DNA from: Macquaria australasica
Taxonomy: Eukaryota > Chordata > Actinopteri > Centrarchiformes > Percichthyidae
Length of the DNA stretch: 64,000 nt
NCBI GenBank assembly: GCA_005408345.1
Contig: SEMN01000053.1
Span: forward strand, 620,001 to 684,000
Direction: 5' to 3'
In this document: positions 1-11,200 of the stretch, in pieces
How positions within the stretch are numbered: the stretch's first letter is position 1
Layout of the letters: each line of letters begins with the position of its first letter
Made by a program: the position numbers and the translations under genes
Notes under the pieces: model-generated
The model's input: only the letters and a program-made list of their open reading frames with translations
What the model was told of the DNA's origin: nothing
Database searches by the model: none

Positions 1-2386
1 CAGGATATCAAGAAGGGGTCAACCTGCATTTCTCTGTTACACCAGACAAGGCCACAGCACCGCATTGAGTTCAAAGTATTTCAGTACTGTTGCCAATGCA
101 ATACCTGAGTTTGGTTTTGTTTTGTTTGTATTTTTGCTCTACTAGCATGCAGATTTAAGCCCAATTGGACCAGAAGAATGCTGTAATGAACTGACGTAGA
201 AGTAGTGATCTCATAGTTTGATTCTTCATCACTCAACTGCTCACTCGATGTAATTTTGTCAGAGAATATTTCACATTATCAAGCAAAGTATCTGTCCTAA
301 TATTAGCTGATCCCGCTGCCACAACAATGCCACTTTGATTGTCAAAAACAATGATCATAAAACACTGGTCCTAGAATCGCACTGAGAGAGACGTCCGCTG
401 ATTTAGAGCTTTGGTGACAGCCTGTGTCAAAATTGTGACAGTTTCAGAAATTTAGGACCAAATTCTCACAGTGTGACTCTTGTTGCGAGCCAAGTCTACT
501 AACCAGCCACTCAAAATACTGCTAGGAACTCTAAATAAAGTAAGGCCAAACCTTGTTTATTGTTTTGTTGCATTTTCAAAACACAAGAGCTGCGCAGAGG
601 GATGATTGACTTCATGACATGTCTCTGCTTTTTTTCCCCATATAGCCTTACATTTCATCAGGCATTCATCACACACACTCAAAATGTATATCGTAGAGCC
701 TGACACAGATTTGGGACCAAGATTTTATTAAACCCATCTTGCACAGTGTGACATGCAATGGACCTGCAAGACTACTGATATCACAGTGTGTAGGGGCCTT
801 AAGCTAAACGCCAACTACATAACAAACTTTCCACTAGATGACAAGGCCCATCAGATCTGTCTTAAATTGGCTTTCCTCAAGGTATTTTAGAGATGACACA
901 ATCAGGAGACTGGTTTATTTTCAGGTGCCATGATTAATGTTTAAATACGATTGTTGAGACAAGCATTTATTTCATGATTAAGAGTAACTGAGGAATTAAT
1001 AACATAGTCGAAAGTAATGTGGAAACCATTGTTCTTTGTGTTGGCACATTGTGAAGTAGTCTTTTGGTATGCAGTTTTGTTCGGGTTGTCCCCGATACTC
1101 AAATATTATTTAAATCCAACACTGATGTTTGAATCATTAGTGTGCACCTTTCTTCTTTTTAGGTAAGATTCATTATAATCTTACATTCTACTCAGTTCGT
1201 AAGCACAGTGTGTGTGTTTTCCCTCATAACCTACCAGAAAGTAAAGGTTGTGTATTCTTTTAACTTGGTTTTAGTCATCCCAAGTGTTGTATTTGACTGT
1301 AGGCAGAGAATGGTTTTTCGACTGAGGTGAACGTGTTGATTTGCTGAGCTGTAGTGTGAATATAAATGTGGGCTGCTGCAAAGAGGACGACTTTCGCCCT
1401 CCGGTCTGTATTACACCCACATACACCTAGGAGCGAACCATCTGTGTGTCCCTGATGGCATGCTGGCACTTTGGCTGTCTGGGTCTGGGTCGGGGACGGG
1501 GACACGAACACGAACAGCAGGCTCCGCATTGCCCCAGTCTCTGCCTGTTTCTTCCCTCGCCGCCCTGCAGTTTGCTGCAGTTTCCTCGGTGCCCAGGCTA
1601 TTTGTGCCATGGTAACTGTGCCAGCCTGCCAGCTCAGACACAGATTCCACCTCTCGTCTCCCTCTTTGCCAGCATGATGACTCAGCAGCTCCTGCAGGGC
1701 TTCCAGCCTCCTCCCTCCTCAACCTCAGTGATACACCATGCTCATCAGACAAAGTAGTGTTTTGTCATTCTATCATTCGTCTTGACCTGAATACAAAACA
1801 GACCAAAATAATATAGCATCCAGATAGACTAAAATATGTTTCGTTTCTTGATGAAAGCTATTTCAACAGTTTGAAAATATCTCTGAGAAACAGCATGGAA
1901 TATTAGGTTTAACATGGCACTTGAACGTGTGGTCTTGTAAGTGGGAATGTGTATCAACTCCTCAAATGTATTTAAATCATCATTACTGTCTACATGCTTC
2001 TCTTTTAGGGTTCAATTGTACCAATCGCAGCATTTGAGTGGCATGTTTAATCATCTAATCACTTTAAGCTCTGCTCAACTTCTTAGAGAACTGCTTATCA
2101 AGATAGCCCTCTGGAGTGGGATCACTGTAAAGAGGTCTGGGAAGGAAACGTGGCGTCATAAAACGGGAGCCTTGATATGTAGGATCACTTTCAAGTCCCT
2201 CTAGCAGCACTCAGCAGGAGTCAACCCTAACATACTTTTCTCCCGGCCAAGTCTATTTCAACTATTTCTCTCTGGGTTGTACACACATTGGCTACCTTGT
2301 GTTGAGCTCAATGTGGTTTCTGTATTTCCTTGTGCAAAGTCAGTGCTTACGCATCTCAGAGACACTGATACCATCATATGAAATAC
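1..2386. other. Upstream gene-free region
   Basis: No supported gene was found here. The open frames around 1275-1757 overlap each other on both strands, have no family signature, and sit in locally GC-richer sequence (about 1400-1740). An upstream non-coding exon or distal promoter of acvr1 could lie here, because the coding exon at 5235 is preceded by a splice acceptor, but none could be placed from sequence alone. Confidence 0.5.
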
Positions 2387-2667
2387 CTGTGGTGGAAAAA
2401 GTATTTAGATTATTAACTTAAATAAAAGCATAAATCCACACAAAATAGTCCATTTAAAGTAACAGTCCTGCATTCATATTTAAAAATCAAAAGTTATGCA
2501 GAATGACCCCTTTCATACATGAATATTATTATATATGTTATATTATTTTTTTATTATTACTGCCTTAATGTGTAGGTAGCCTTTTAAATTTTGCAGCTTG
2601 TAAGTAAAGTAAAAGTACTTAAACAGTGTACTTACGTGCAGTACTTGATTTACTTTCTACCACTGCA
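2387..2667. mobile_element. Short non-autonomous TIR element ('GGTGGAA' ends)
   Basis: The left end (tgtggtggaaaaagtattta) and the right end (tactttctaccactgca) are imperfect inverted repeats enclosing about 280 bp of AT-rich sequence. The interior has the 'taaaagtactta' phrases seen in many teleost genomes. No coding capacity is present, so this is a MITE-like DNA transposon. A second, much longer copy with the same ends is at 49956-51501. The superfamily is not assigned. Confidence 0.6.
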
Positions 2668-4616
2668 AAACACAAATTCAAGACACTCAGAAATGGCAAC
2701 CTATATAAACTGCCTGACCTTTCACAGATTGAAGGAGGGAGTTAAAGACAAAGAATCATCAAAATGCATTTGTAGAACAAGCAGCTTACTCAGTTATACA
2801 TCTTTTAAGCGTGTATAAAGTTTTGCTCTGCTTTATACTGTAGTAAGACCCATGATAAAATATATGTTAAGTTATAATTACAATCTGGTATTTATACTGG
2901 TTTCCTATTACAACACCACTTCAGAGGACATAGGAAGAGGGAATAAAAGGAAAGATGGGGGTTGAGACAGATAGAGGGGGGAAATGAGAGCACACCCTTG
3001 GCAGGATGTCAGCTCTGTGAACACACACACTGCAGAACACTGCCAGAGAATTCAATACGCAGGGATATAGGGCTGCAACACACACACACACACACATTCA
3101 CACACAGCGCCATAAAGTTGTCTGCTCAGATCGCAATCGGTTCTGCAGATGCTAGCCCTGCCCCTCTCCTTTCCAAGAATCCCTTCTGAGGTCTCCAATA
3201 TCAGGACGAGTCCTGGCTGTGTATTATATTTTATGTTACCAGCTAGCTGTGCCTCATGAGTGGATACATGTACGTACATATACATGTATAAACACATGTT
3301 GGAGACCAGGCAAACTAGGCCGTCAGGTTTTGCAATGCACAGACTGAAATATTTGCTGTGTACACACCAGCAAACACATAACAGGCATACTTAGCTGCTT
3401 GGTCGTCAGTGTGTGGTTCACTGCTTATGATAGCTTATTTAAGACAAAGTGTCTGCGTGGGAGAGATGAATTGAGACAGAGATCATTTCAGTGCTCCGTC
3501 GAGGGTCTTTCAGCGGTAAATGTAAACAAAATGCAGCAAATCATTTACCTACGCTAATTGAAGCCATTAAATGGAGCCTCATGACATGCTCTACTTAGTT
3601 AATTGAGGTGAGTTATTGATCCGTCAGCAGCGTGTGAGTCAGGATATTGTGCTCTTTGTTGTCTTTCTACATGAGTGATATATGAGTCAATATCAAGATA
3701 ACCAGTCAGACAGAATCACTCTGCTCTAGCGTGTTCTCCAGACTATTGTCTTTTACTCCTCTGCTTATCTCTTTATCCTGCTTCACCAGCCGGCCGTCCC
3801 CCACCAGCGTGGTGCCCTTCTTCCTGCTGTCCCCCTGGGCGCTGACACCAGACACCTCCTTGTCCCACTTCCCTCCTTTTAGCCTACCTCACTGCTGCAG
3901 CTCACCCTGGCCCACATGTCTCTCCCGCATTGGCCCCGTTCGCTGCCCTTCTCTGGCCCACTGTCCCCCAGTTGCCCCCTGGCTATACCTCCCTTACCTC
4001 CTCATGCCCTCCTGCCCGTTCCCTGCCCCCATTGCTGCTCCCCTCTCCCCTGGTCCAAAGGGAGCAGACAGAGCTCCTGATTATCTCTGTGTGGCAGCCT
4101 CTGTTTTGTGCTCTGATTAAAGGAGCAGCATGTGGTGTGTGTGTGAGCGGCCCATACAGACGCCGCCGTTGGGCTAATGCTAACATTACGTGCTTAATCA
4201 TTTATGTCTGGGAGACGGGGACAAAGGCTTGGGGGGGTGGAGGTAAGGGGGGGCGCTGGGGTATTTTTCACTGGCACAGATGCACTCAGGCGCACACACA
4301 CATGCTTCCAAGATAACAGCCCCGGTGCTTAGTATGGCATAAACGGGGCACGCTGCAGGCTATGATGTCTCTACAAAACTCACATAGCATCTTTATAAAT
4401 TGGGTAGCTGGGGGGGGGATTTTTCTCTTGAGTTTACGGTGTGAGTTAAACTGGTGGTCTGTTTTAAAATCTGTCACTGGATAAAGCAAACAAACAAACA
4501 TAACTGCACGGCGCATGTGGACGCTTCTACAGACGCATTAAATATTGAAGGATTAGGCTGTCTCCAGGTCTCTAAACGATAGTATTTGGGCACCCACACT
4601 CATTCTCCCCACTGTG

Positions 4617-4682
4617 CTCCTCTCCTCTTTCTTCTCCTCCTCCTCTTTCTCCTCTTCCTCCTCCTCCTCCTCCTCCTCCTCT
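4617..4682. repeat. Pyrimidine (TCC/TTC)n tract
   Basis: About 66 bp made almost wholly of C and T, ending in an uninterrupted TCC run. Translated frames across it give poly-Ser, poly-Leu or poly-Glu and are artefacts. Homopurine-homopyrimidine tracts of this kind can form triplex DNA, but no function can be inferred here. Confidence 0.9.
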
Positions 4683-4743
4683 CGTCTGTCTGCTCCTCTC
4701 CCCTCACTGCCAAGCACCCTGTCCCTCCAACACACACAGATAT

Positions 4744-4746
<3 letters not shown>

Positions 4747-4810
<64 letters not shown>
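4747..4810. repeat. (CA)32 microsatellite
   Basis: Thirty-two uninterrupted CA units about 430 bp upstream of the acvr1 signal-peptide exon. The run is long and pure, so it is likely length-polymorphic. The flanking sequence is unique enough for it to be a usable marker for this locus. Confidence 0.97.
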
Positions 4811-4815
<5 letters not shown>

Positions 4816-5241
4816 GCACAGAGGCAGCCAATAGGAGAGCACCAGTCTCCCCATTGCTTGCCACTCAATGTCTTGTTGCCAGGACAACAGGAAGGCATGA
4901 GACCCACTTTAGTTGAGCATTTTAAACTTGGTGTTGACTCTTTTTTTTCTTTTTTTTCTGAAAATAAGAAAAGGTCTCCCTCTGTAAAATTGCTCTCTAT
5001 AATACTCTTAGCTTGACAGCAAATCCTGTCGTTATCTGTCTGTCTCTCTTGGTCTTCTGTCTCACTGAATGGTGTCCCGAAAGATGCTTTTCAAAAATAC
5101 AGAAGGTATTCAAATGCATCAATAAGAAAATCGTTTTCTTTGGATACAATATCAGCCCTTTTTTGCCAGGCTACATACACATATTCATCGGAATGCAGCC
5201 CTCATTTTTGTGTTTTTCTATTTTTCCCCTCTAGGTCTACA

Positions 5242-8200
5242 ATGACGGTTGGGGACATGTTTCTTTTGATTTTCATCGTCCTGGTCCTTCCCTGTTCTAG
5301 CTTGGAAGGTAAGTGTCTGCACAAAACACAGTTTGTCACATCAGACCTAAAAGGCTTCTGCAGAAGAGAGGAGAGGTTTCTGCTAGCATAACTAGACAGG
5401 GTCTGCTTGAATGTAGCCCTCTTGCTACCTCTGAACGTGGAGTTCTCTGTCGCAGAGCCATCAGCCTCGTTACTGCAAAAGAACAAGATTACAGCAGGTC
5501 ACACGCTGTCACTGGAGGTCCCAAGCACATACAGTAGCTGGAAAGATGTGTGTACTGGATGTCTGTGTTCCCCTATTCTCTTTTACTGCAGTTACATACA
5601 CACACTCTTTCAGCCTCTGTGTCTCTCTCTGTCCCCCTCAAGTCTCTTACACGCCTAGACCAAAAATTCACACAATTTTTTTTTCCTTTCACCACCCCTC
5701 CTCAGTCTGTCTCCCTCTCAACTGCTGGCTCTCAGTGTTATCTTTAACAACTGCAGTGGCGGTGGAATGCAGTGGAAAGTGGAGGGTTTTTTTAGGGTGG
5801 CAAGCCACGCTTGTCCTCATACTTACAATAGATATACAATCATCCTTTCAAGAGGGATAAGCACTGATCATCTGTTGTCGCAAAAAAGTGGGAACATATT
5901 AGAGATTAAAGTCCTCCTTAGCAGCTCCAAATCTGTTTCAATGATGAATTCTGACCTGTTCCATGATTGTTTTTTTTTCTGTTGTAGCTGACGTCAGTGT
6001 GAGAAGCTCTGAATGTTTGTGTGACGGAGCGTCCTGCAGCAGTGGAGACCGGTGTTTCGGCCAGCAGTGCTTCACCTCCCTGTCCATCCTGAACGGGACA
6101 TCGGTCCTTCAGAAGGGCTGCATTGTGGCTAATGAGGAAGGGTCCTTGCGCTGCGAAAGCCCAGCAACTCCTGAGCTCGTGGTAGAGTGCTGCTATGGGG
6201 ATTTGTGTAACATGAACGTCTCCTTGCAGTCACCGGTGAAAGGTGAGGCGTTTGCATGATAACACTGTGTGAAAATCATCCTGCTTAAACTTCTGTAAGA
6301 TAATCCCAATGGGACAAGTTACTTACCTTAAGTTTATCATTCAGTCTTTTTAAAATACAGAGGAATGAAGAAATCATTCTATCACTACCACTACTATCCT
6401 TTACATTCTTCCACATTGTGTGCTGTCTGAGTGTTTTCCACAGTTTGGGAATTTATTTGTGATAGCTGACCCCTTGCAGAGAGCTGTGCTGGTGGGAAGA
6501 ACAGACATACAGTATCTGACACTTCAGAGGTGGCTGTAGAACAGCTTTATTAACAAGCCTACTGTACTGGGCGATGTGGTTAACACAATAACACAATATT
6601 ACCACGAATATTTGTCCTGCATTAATATTCAACGCAATGAAATGTGTTCCACTGTACATCAGAGACAGCTCTTCATATGTTAGTTAGTTAGTTAATTAGT
6701 TAGTTAGACTTTATTGTCCCCGGGAGGAAATTCTTTTTCAACATTACACTTCACACACATTATTACACAGCAATGACAGACAGAAACACATGAAGTACAA
6801 CACAACAGCACACAAAACGACAGGCAATGTGTGTAAAAGAAAAACTTTTAAACACGGTTGCTTGGGATCACTCATTTAAACCATAGAATAACATTATATC
6901 ATCATATCAATGCAATATGATTCAGCTGAAAGTGATCGATTATTGCCATGGCCTAATTTCAATGGAGAATTTTGACATAATGAAATAATACATACAAAGA
7001 CATAAAAAGTCACGTTGGGAGGAAATCTTTCTGGGTGGGCCTCCTAAATAAATTCTGTATGTGGAAAACACTGAATTTTCTATTAGCAGTCTATTAGAGT
7101 TTTCTGTCAAAAGTCATAGATTTAAACTTACTTGGCCTCTTCAGCCAGCCAACAGAGATACATTTTCAATTTGCAAGTTTTCTGATCTGAGTGAATGCCA
7201 TTTAATTTAATGGGATACTAATGGTATTGCTCTAATGGGTTTCCCCATATCTCTATTTCCTCTTATCAGATGTAGAACTGTCTGCTGGCAGACCAGTCCT
7301 CAGAGAACAGGAGTGTGTGTGCGAGGGTGGCGAGTGTGAGCGTGACCATCGCTGTGCAGGCCAGCAGTGTTTCTCCTCTCTGAAGATGATTGATGGGGTG
7401 GCCGTCCAACAGAAGGGCTGCCTGAGGGACGACGAGGAGGGCAGAGCCACCTGTGCCATGCCATCCTCATCGGCCCATGTTGTCAAGTGCTGCCAGGGCC
7501 ATCTGTGTAACATGAACGTCACTGTGCAAGCTCCAGGGAAAGGTGACTTTGTACACATTGTACACATTTCTCTTGGCTGCCGTTCACCACAGACCTTATG
7601 TCACTTAAGATTGTACAAAAGTTCCACTTTGGATCTTATGTCTCATGATTATACATTTCATTTTATGACAAAAACTGTACTTGAATTTTTATTTTAAAAA
7701 CACCATAAAAAGATATATGTATTTTTATAGTAATGCAGAAATAGCATTATCTCTAGTCAAAAGTTTACTTATTGACCCGCCATGTCTTCTTCCTGAATCT
7801 TTTGCAGAGGAGGAAGCAAAGCCCCTGATCAAAGAGGAGCATGCGTGTGTGTGTGAGGGCAGCTCATGTGCAACAGGGAGTCGCTGCATGGGCCACCAGT
7901 GTTTCTCATCTCTGACAGTCAGTGGCGGCTCCCTGTTGTACCAGAAAGGCTGCTTTAATGTCTATGAGCAGAGCACATTGACCTGCAAGACCCCACCTTC
8001 CAGAGACCAGATTGTGGAGTGCTGCCATGGGCACCTGTGTAACATGAACAGCACTGTGGAGCTGCCTGTCAAAGGTACAGTACTGTACTACCCAGAATGC
8101 ATCACAAGTACAGTTAGTTTTCAGTGCCTTTCTAACAAAGATGCTCAAGAGCTCCCTCTGTTGATTTCAGCATTGAACTTTTAAACAAATTGCTTAACCC

Positions 8201-11200
8201 GTTCCAGACAAAGTGCTGCCTAGATTTAATCTATTCAGAATAGGAACGACCATGTGGGTTAGTTATTACTGTTTTAGACAAAGTAACACATATTCATTCC
8301 TCTCCATCATTCTCTACTGAGAGGGCTATGCCATTGGCTTTGAAATTGTCTGCCACGGCTGTTGTAGATGGTTTCTGTTGGCCTGAGCTACACCTCTGTG
8401 TGGTCACACTCCTGGCACCTTATGAAACAGAAATGAGGGAGACAGTGGGCAACCAAAGGGAGGTTTTGAATATTATTTAGTCATGGTCCACTTCCCCTCT
8501 GTCCTCTCGGAGGCTGTCAGAGCTGGCTGACGAGAGCCCAGAGGGTGAAGCCACCTGGGAATGAAGGAGAAGCAGGCATCTATACACAGAGCTGTTGGTG
8601 CCTTTTTGTTTCTTTCACCTTTACTTTTCTCTCCACAGCAGTCATTTATATTATATTTTCTAAATAAATATTTATACCTAAAATATCATAGCTATATCTT
8701 TATGGTTCTACATTTGGGGATTAGATCAGAGCTAAATACAATTTGCAAATACGAAATATTTATGTTAACCTGACTTAACTGGGGGCAGTTTACCACGTCA
8801 TAACAATTTACATAATGTCAGAGAATTTTTTAAAGTGTTCTTTTGCTCACAGTATTGCCCTATATTGCAAACCTCCACTTTCTTGATTAGTTGTCACAAA
8901 TCATGTAAAATATATTTGTTCAAGTTGTGCAGCTTAATGCATCCCTTCCCATGTGTTTGGTTAAAGTCTAGTGAGTTGCTAGAATGTGTTGCTAGTTATG
9001 TGTATGTGAGAGAAACGGTTCATTATTCGAGTTGAGAAAAGGGGATCATTGTCTGTGCTGCAGGCAGAGCTGGAATGTTTGGAAAGCGTGAATGGTGGTC
9101 AGTTCCTCAGACCGGCCTCTGCTGACTTGATGACTCTGTGTGTGTGTGAATGTGAGTGTGTGTGTGTGAATGTGAATGAGTGAATGCTCATGCGCATGTG
9201 TGCTCTGTGTGCGACCCCACCTTTAAGTGGCTTCTTCAGAAGAAGTTCTGCAGAGCGCTGCAAACCTGTGATTTGTGTATGGTCGAGCCACAGTGTGTGT
9301 GGTCCAGTCAGACAAGAGTTTTCCCTCAATATACATAATTATGATCACCTCCTCTTCAATCATTGCTAAGTTCTAGTGCTCACCCCCATCTGTCGTTTAT
9401 CTAAGCAACTACACTCAGTCTTCTGACAGATGCAAGCCACATTTAATCTTTAAAAATCAAGCTTTGATTTGTGTTCTAAAAAAATGTCCAAAGTGATGAC
9501 ATGATAGTCTGAAGAACAAGTCACACATTGTATATGTTTCTCTCCCCTCACAGCTGAGGAGCTATCCAGCTACAGTGTGACCACACTGACTATTGTTATC
9601 GTGGCGCCCATCATCGTCCTCATCGTCCTCTCTGCTATCGCTATCCTGGTGTTCAGACGCATCCACAACAACCAGATGGAGAGACTAACATCACGAGATG
9701 CAGAATATGGAACCATCGATGGCCTCATAGCATCCAACGTGGGGGAGAGCACTCTGGCGGTGAGTAGTGGATACTTTGAATTAGTAAATAAAAAACAGTG
9801 CAGTTCCTCTATTTTCTGAGTAACAGAGTTGGTTTAACACTGATTAGGCATTGAAAAAGGAAACCATGGAAAGAATGGAAACCTTTTTGTGTTGGTTTTA
9901 CTACCTTGTATCTGAAATGTGCACTGTGAGCTGTATTATGTAAAAAAATATATTTCAGTTCAGGACTCTGTAAAAGATTATAAAATATTAAATAAGTCAA
10001 GCTTTTTTGAAATACTTCATGGTACATTTTCTTTTTTCAGTGAGTAGGTGAAGGCCCAATATGTACAATCATGCATTATAAGTATTTTCACATATACAAT
10101 TGAACATGGATGAAATTGTCATTTAGTATAAGCCTCAGCTGATCAAAATTCGAACTATAGGGTCAGTTTGCTGTATTTAAATACTTAACCAATGTAAACA
10201 AACATTTTACAGCACCAGAAAATATTCATAATTTAGTTGTTGTCTAGTATTAGTTCTGATATTTAAAGACATTTCAGTCATTTTGAGATAAAGCAGATCC
10301 AACCTTGTTTTTTGATTTTGGGTGGTGAGTGGCTCTTTTCTGTACACTAGGATCAGAGAGTCTTTAAAATCACGCTGAAGTGCAAATATTATTCCAATAA
10401 CAGAGACGGAAACCCCCTTCTAAAATAATGTGTTGTATTAACGTAAAGGATTCAGCTGATGAGTGAAAACACTGTTGGATTAGTGGGGACTTCTTCTTTT
10501 TTTCCCTCCACATTTGCACTATTTACCACAAGATAATATACATAATAGACATGGTCGCACGATAAGCCTTGTTTGCCTCTTTCAAATCCAGCTTTGTGAT
10601 CAAGGCAGCCATGTGGTGGCACTGTAATCAAGAGTTTAGTTTTGTTAGTATGTGATGGCACAAATACTGAACACTTGTAGCAGTTCATAGAAGGCATATT
10701 TTTTCTTTCAACACAATGCCAGTCAGATTAAGTCCTCTTATAACAAAATAAAAAATGTAATGAGAGAATCTTACAGGCCAAGTCTAAATAAAACCAGTTC
10801 ACTGGACCATTATTGTTCTTTTTCAGTTCTATTGGTTTTATTTTGACTTTACGTCACACTACATGGATGAATTAGTTCACTTTATAATGGGAGCAAACAC
10901 ATTAAAGGAGTAAATCACTAAATACGGGGCATTAAAAAAACCCAAAACCTCATATTTGGTTCAGTAAATGTTATGAAATTATAGATAGATACACTGTATA
11001 AACACACAGGCAATGTTTAAGCCTTAATATATTATAGTACTTAGTGTCACTGTTAGGTCAAAATGGGCAAGATCTGTCTGCAAAAATTATTAAATTCAAC
11101 TGTGCAGACTATCACTTCTGAACTTTGTGTACATTCCAGATCATAATCTCAAGAGTATTTCATAATTCTTGTGCAAAAACATCTAAAGCAATACATAGTG

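Larger units (their letters stand above)
2668..5234. other. Gene-free region upstream of the acvr1 signal-peptide exon
   Basis: It contains short CA runs (around 3079-3108), a C/T-rich stretch (about 3770-4060), and the pyrimidine tract and CA microsatellite listed separately. The open frames at 3731-4316 are low-complexity readings of the C/T-rich sequence. The acvr1 5' untranslated region begins at 5235 after an AG acceptor, so the true transcription start lies upstream and is not identified. Confidence 0.45.

Noticed and set aside
1275..1757. Overlapping open frames on both strands (up to 113 codons)
   Set aside because: No domain, splice context or start context; mutual shadows in a GC-richer patch.
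3731..4316. Pro/Ser/Leu-rich open frames
   Set aside because: Low-complexity reading of a C/T-rich stretch, with no family resemblance and no splice support.
4553..4916. Open frames encoding His-Thr, Val-Cys or poly-Glu repeats
   Set aside because: They are translations of the (TCC)n and (CA)n tracts.
5988..8074. The three acvr1 ectodomain exons as an assembly duplication artefact
   Set aside because: The exons and their introns are strongly divergent from each other (about half identical in protein), so they cannot be a collapsed or repeated read artefact.
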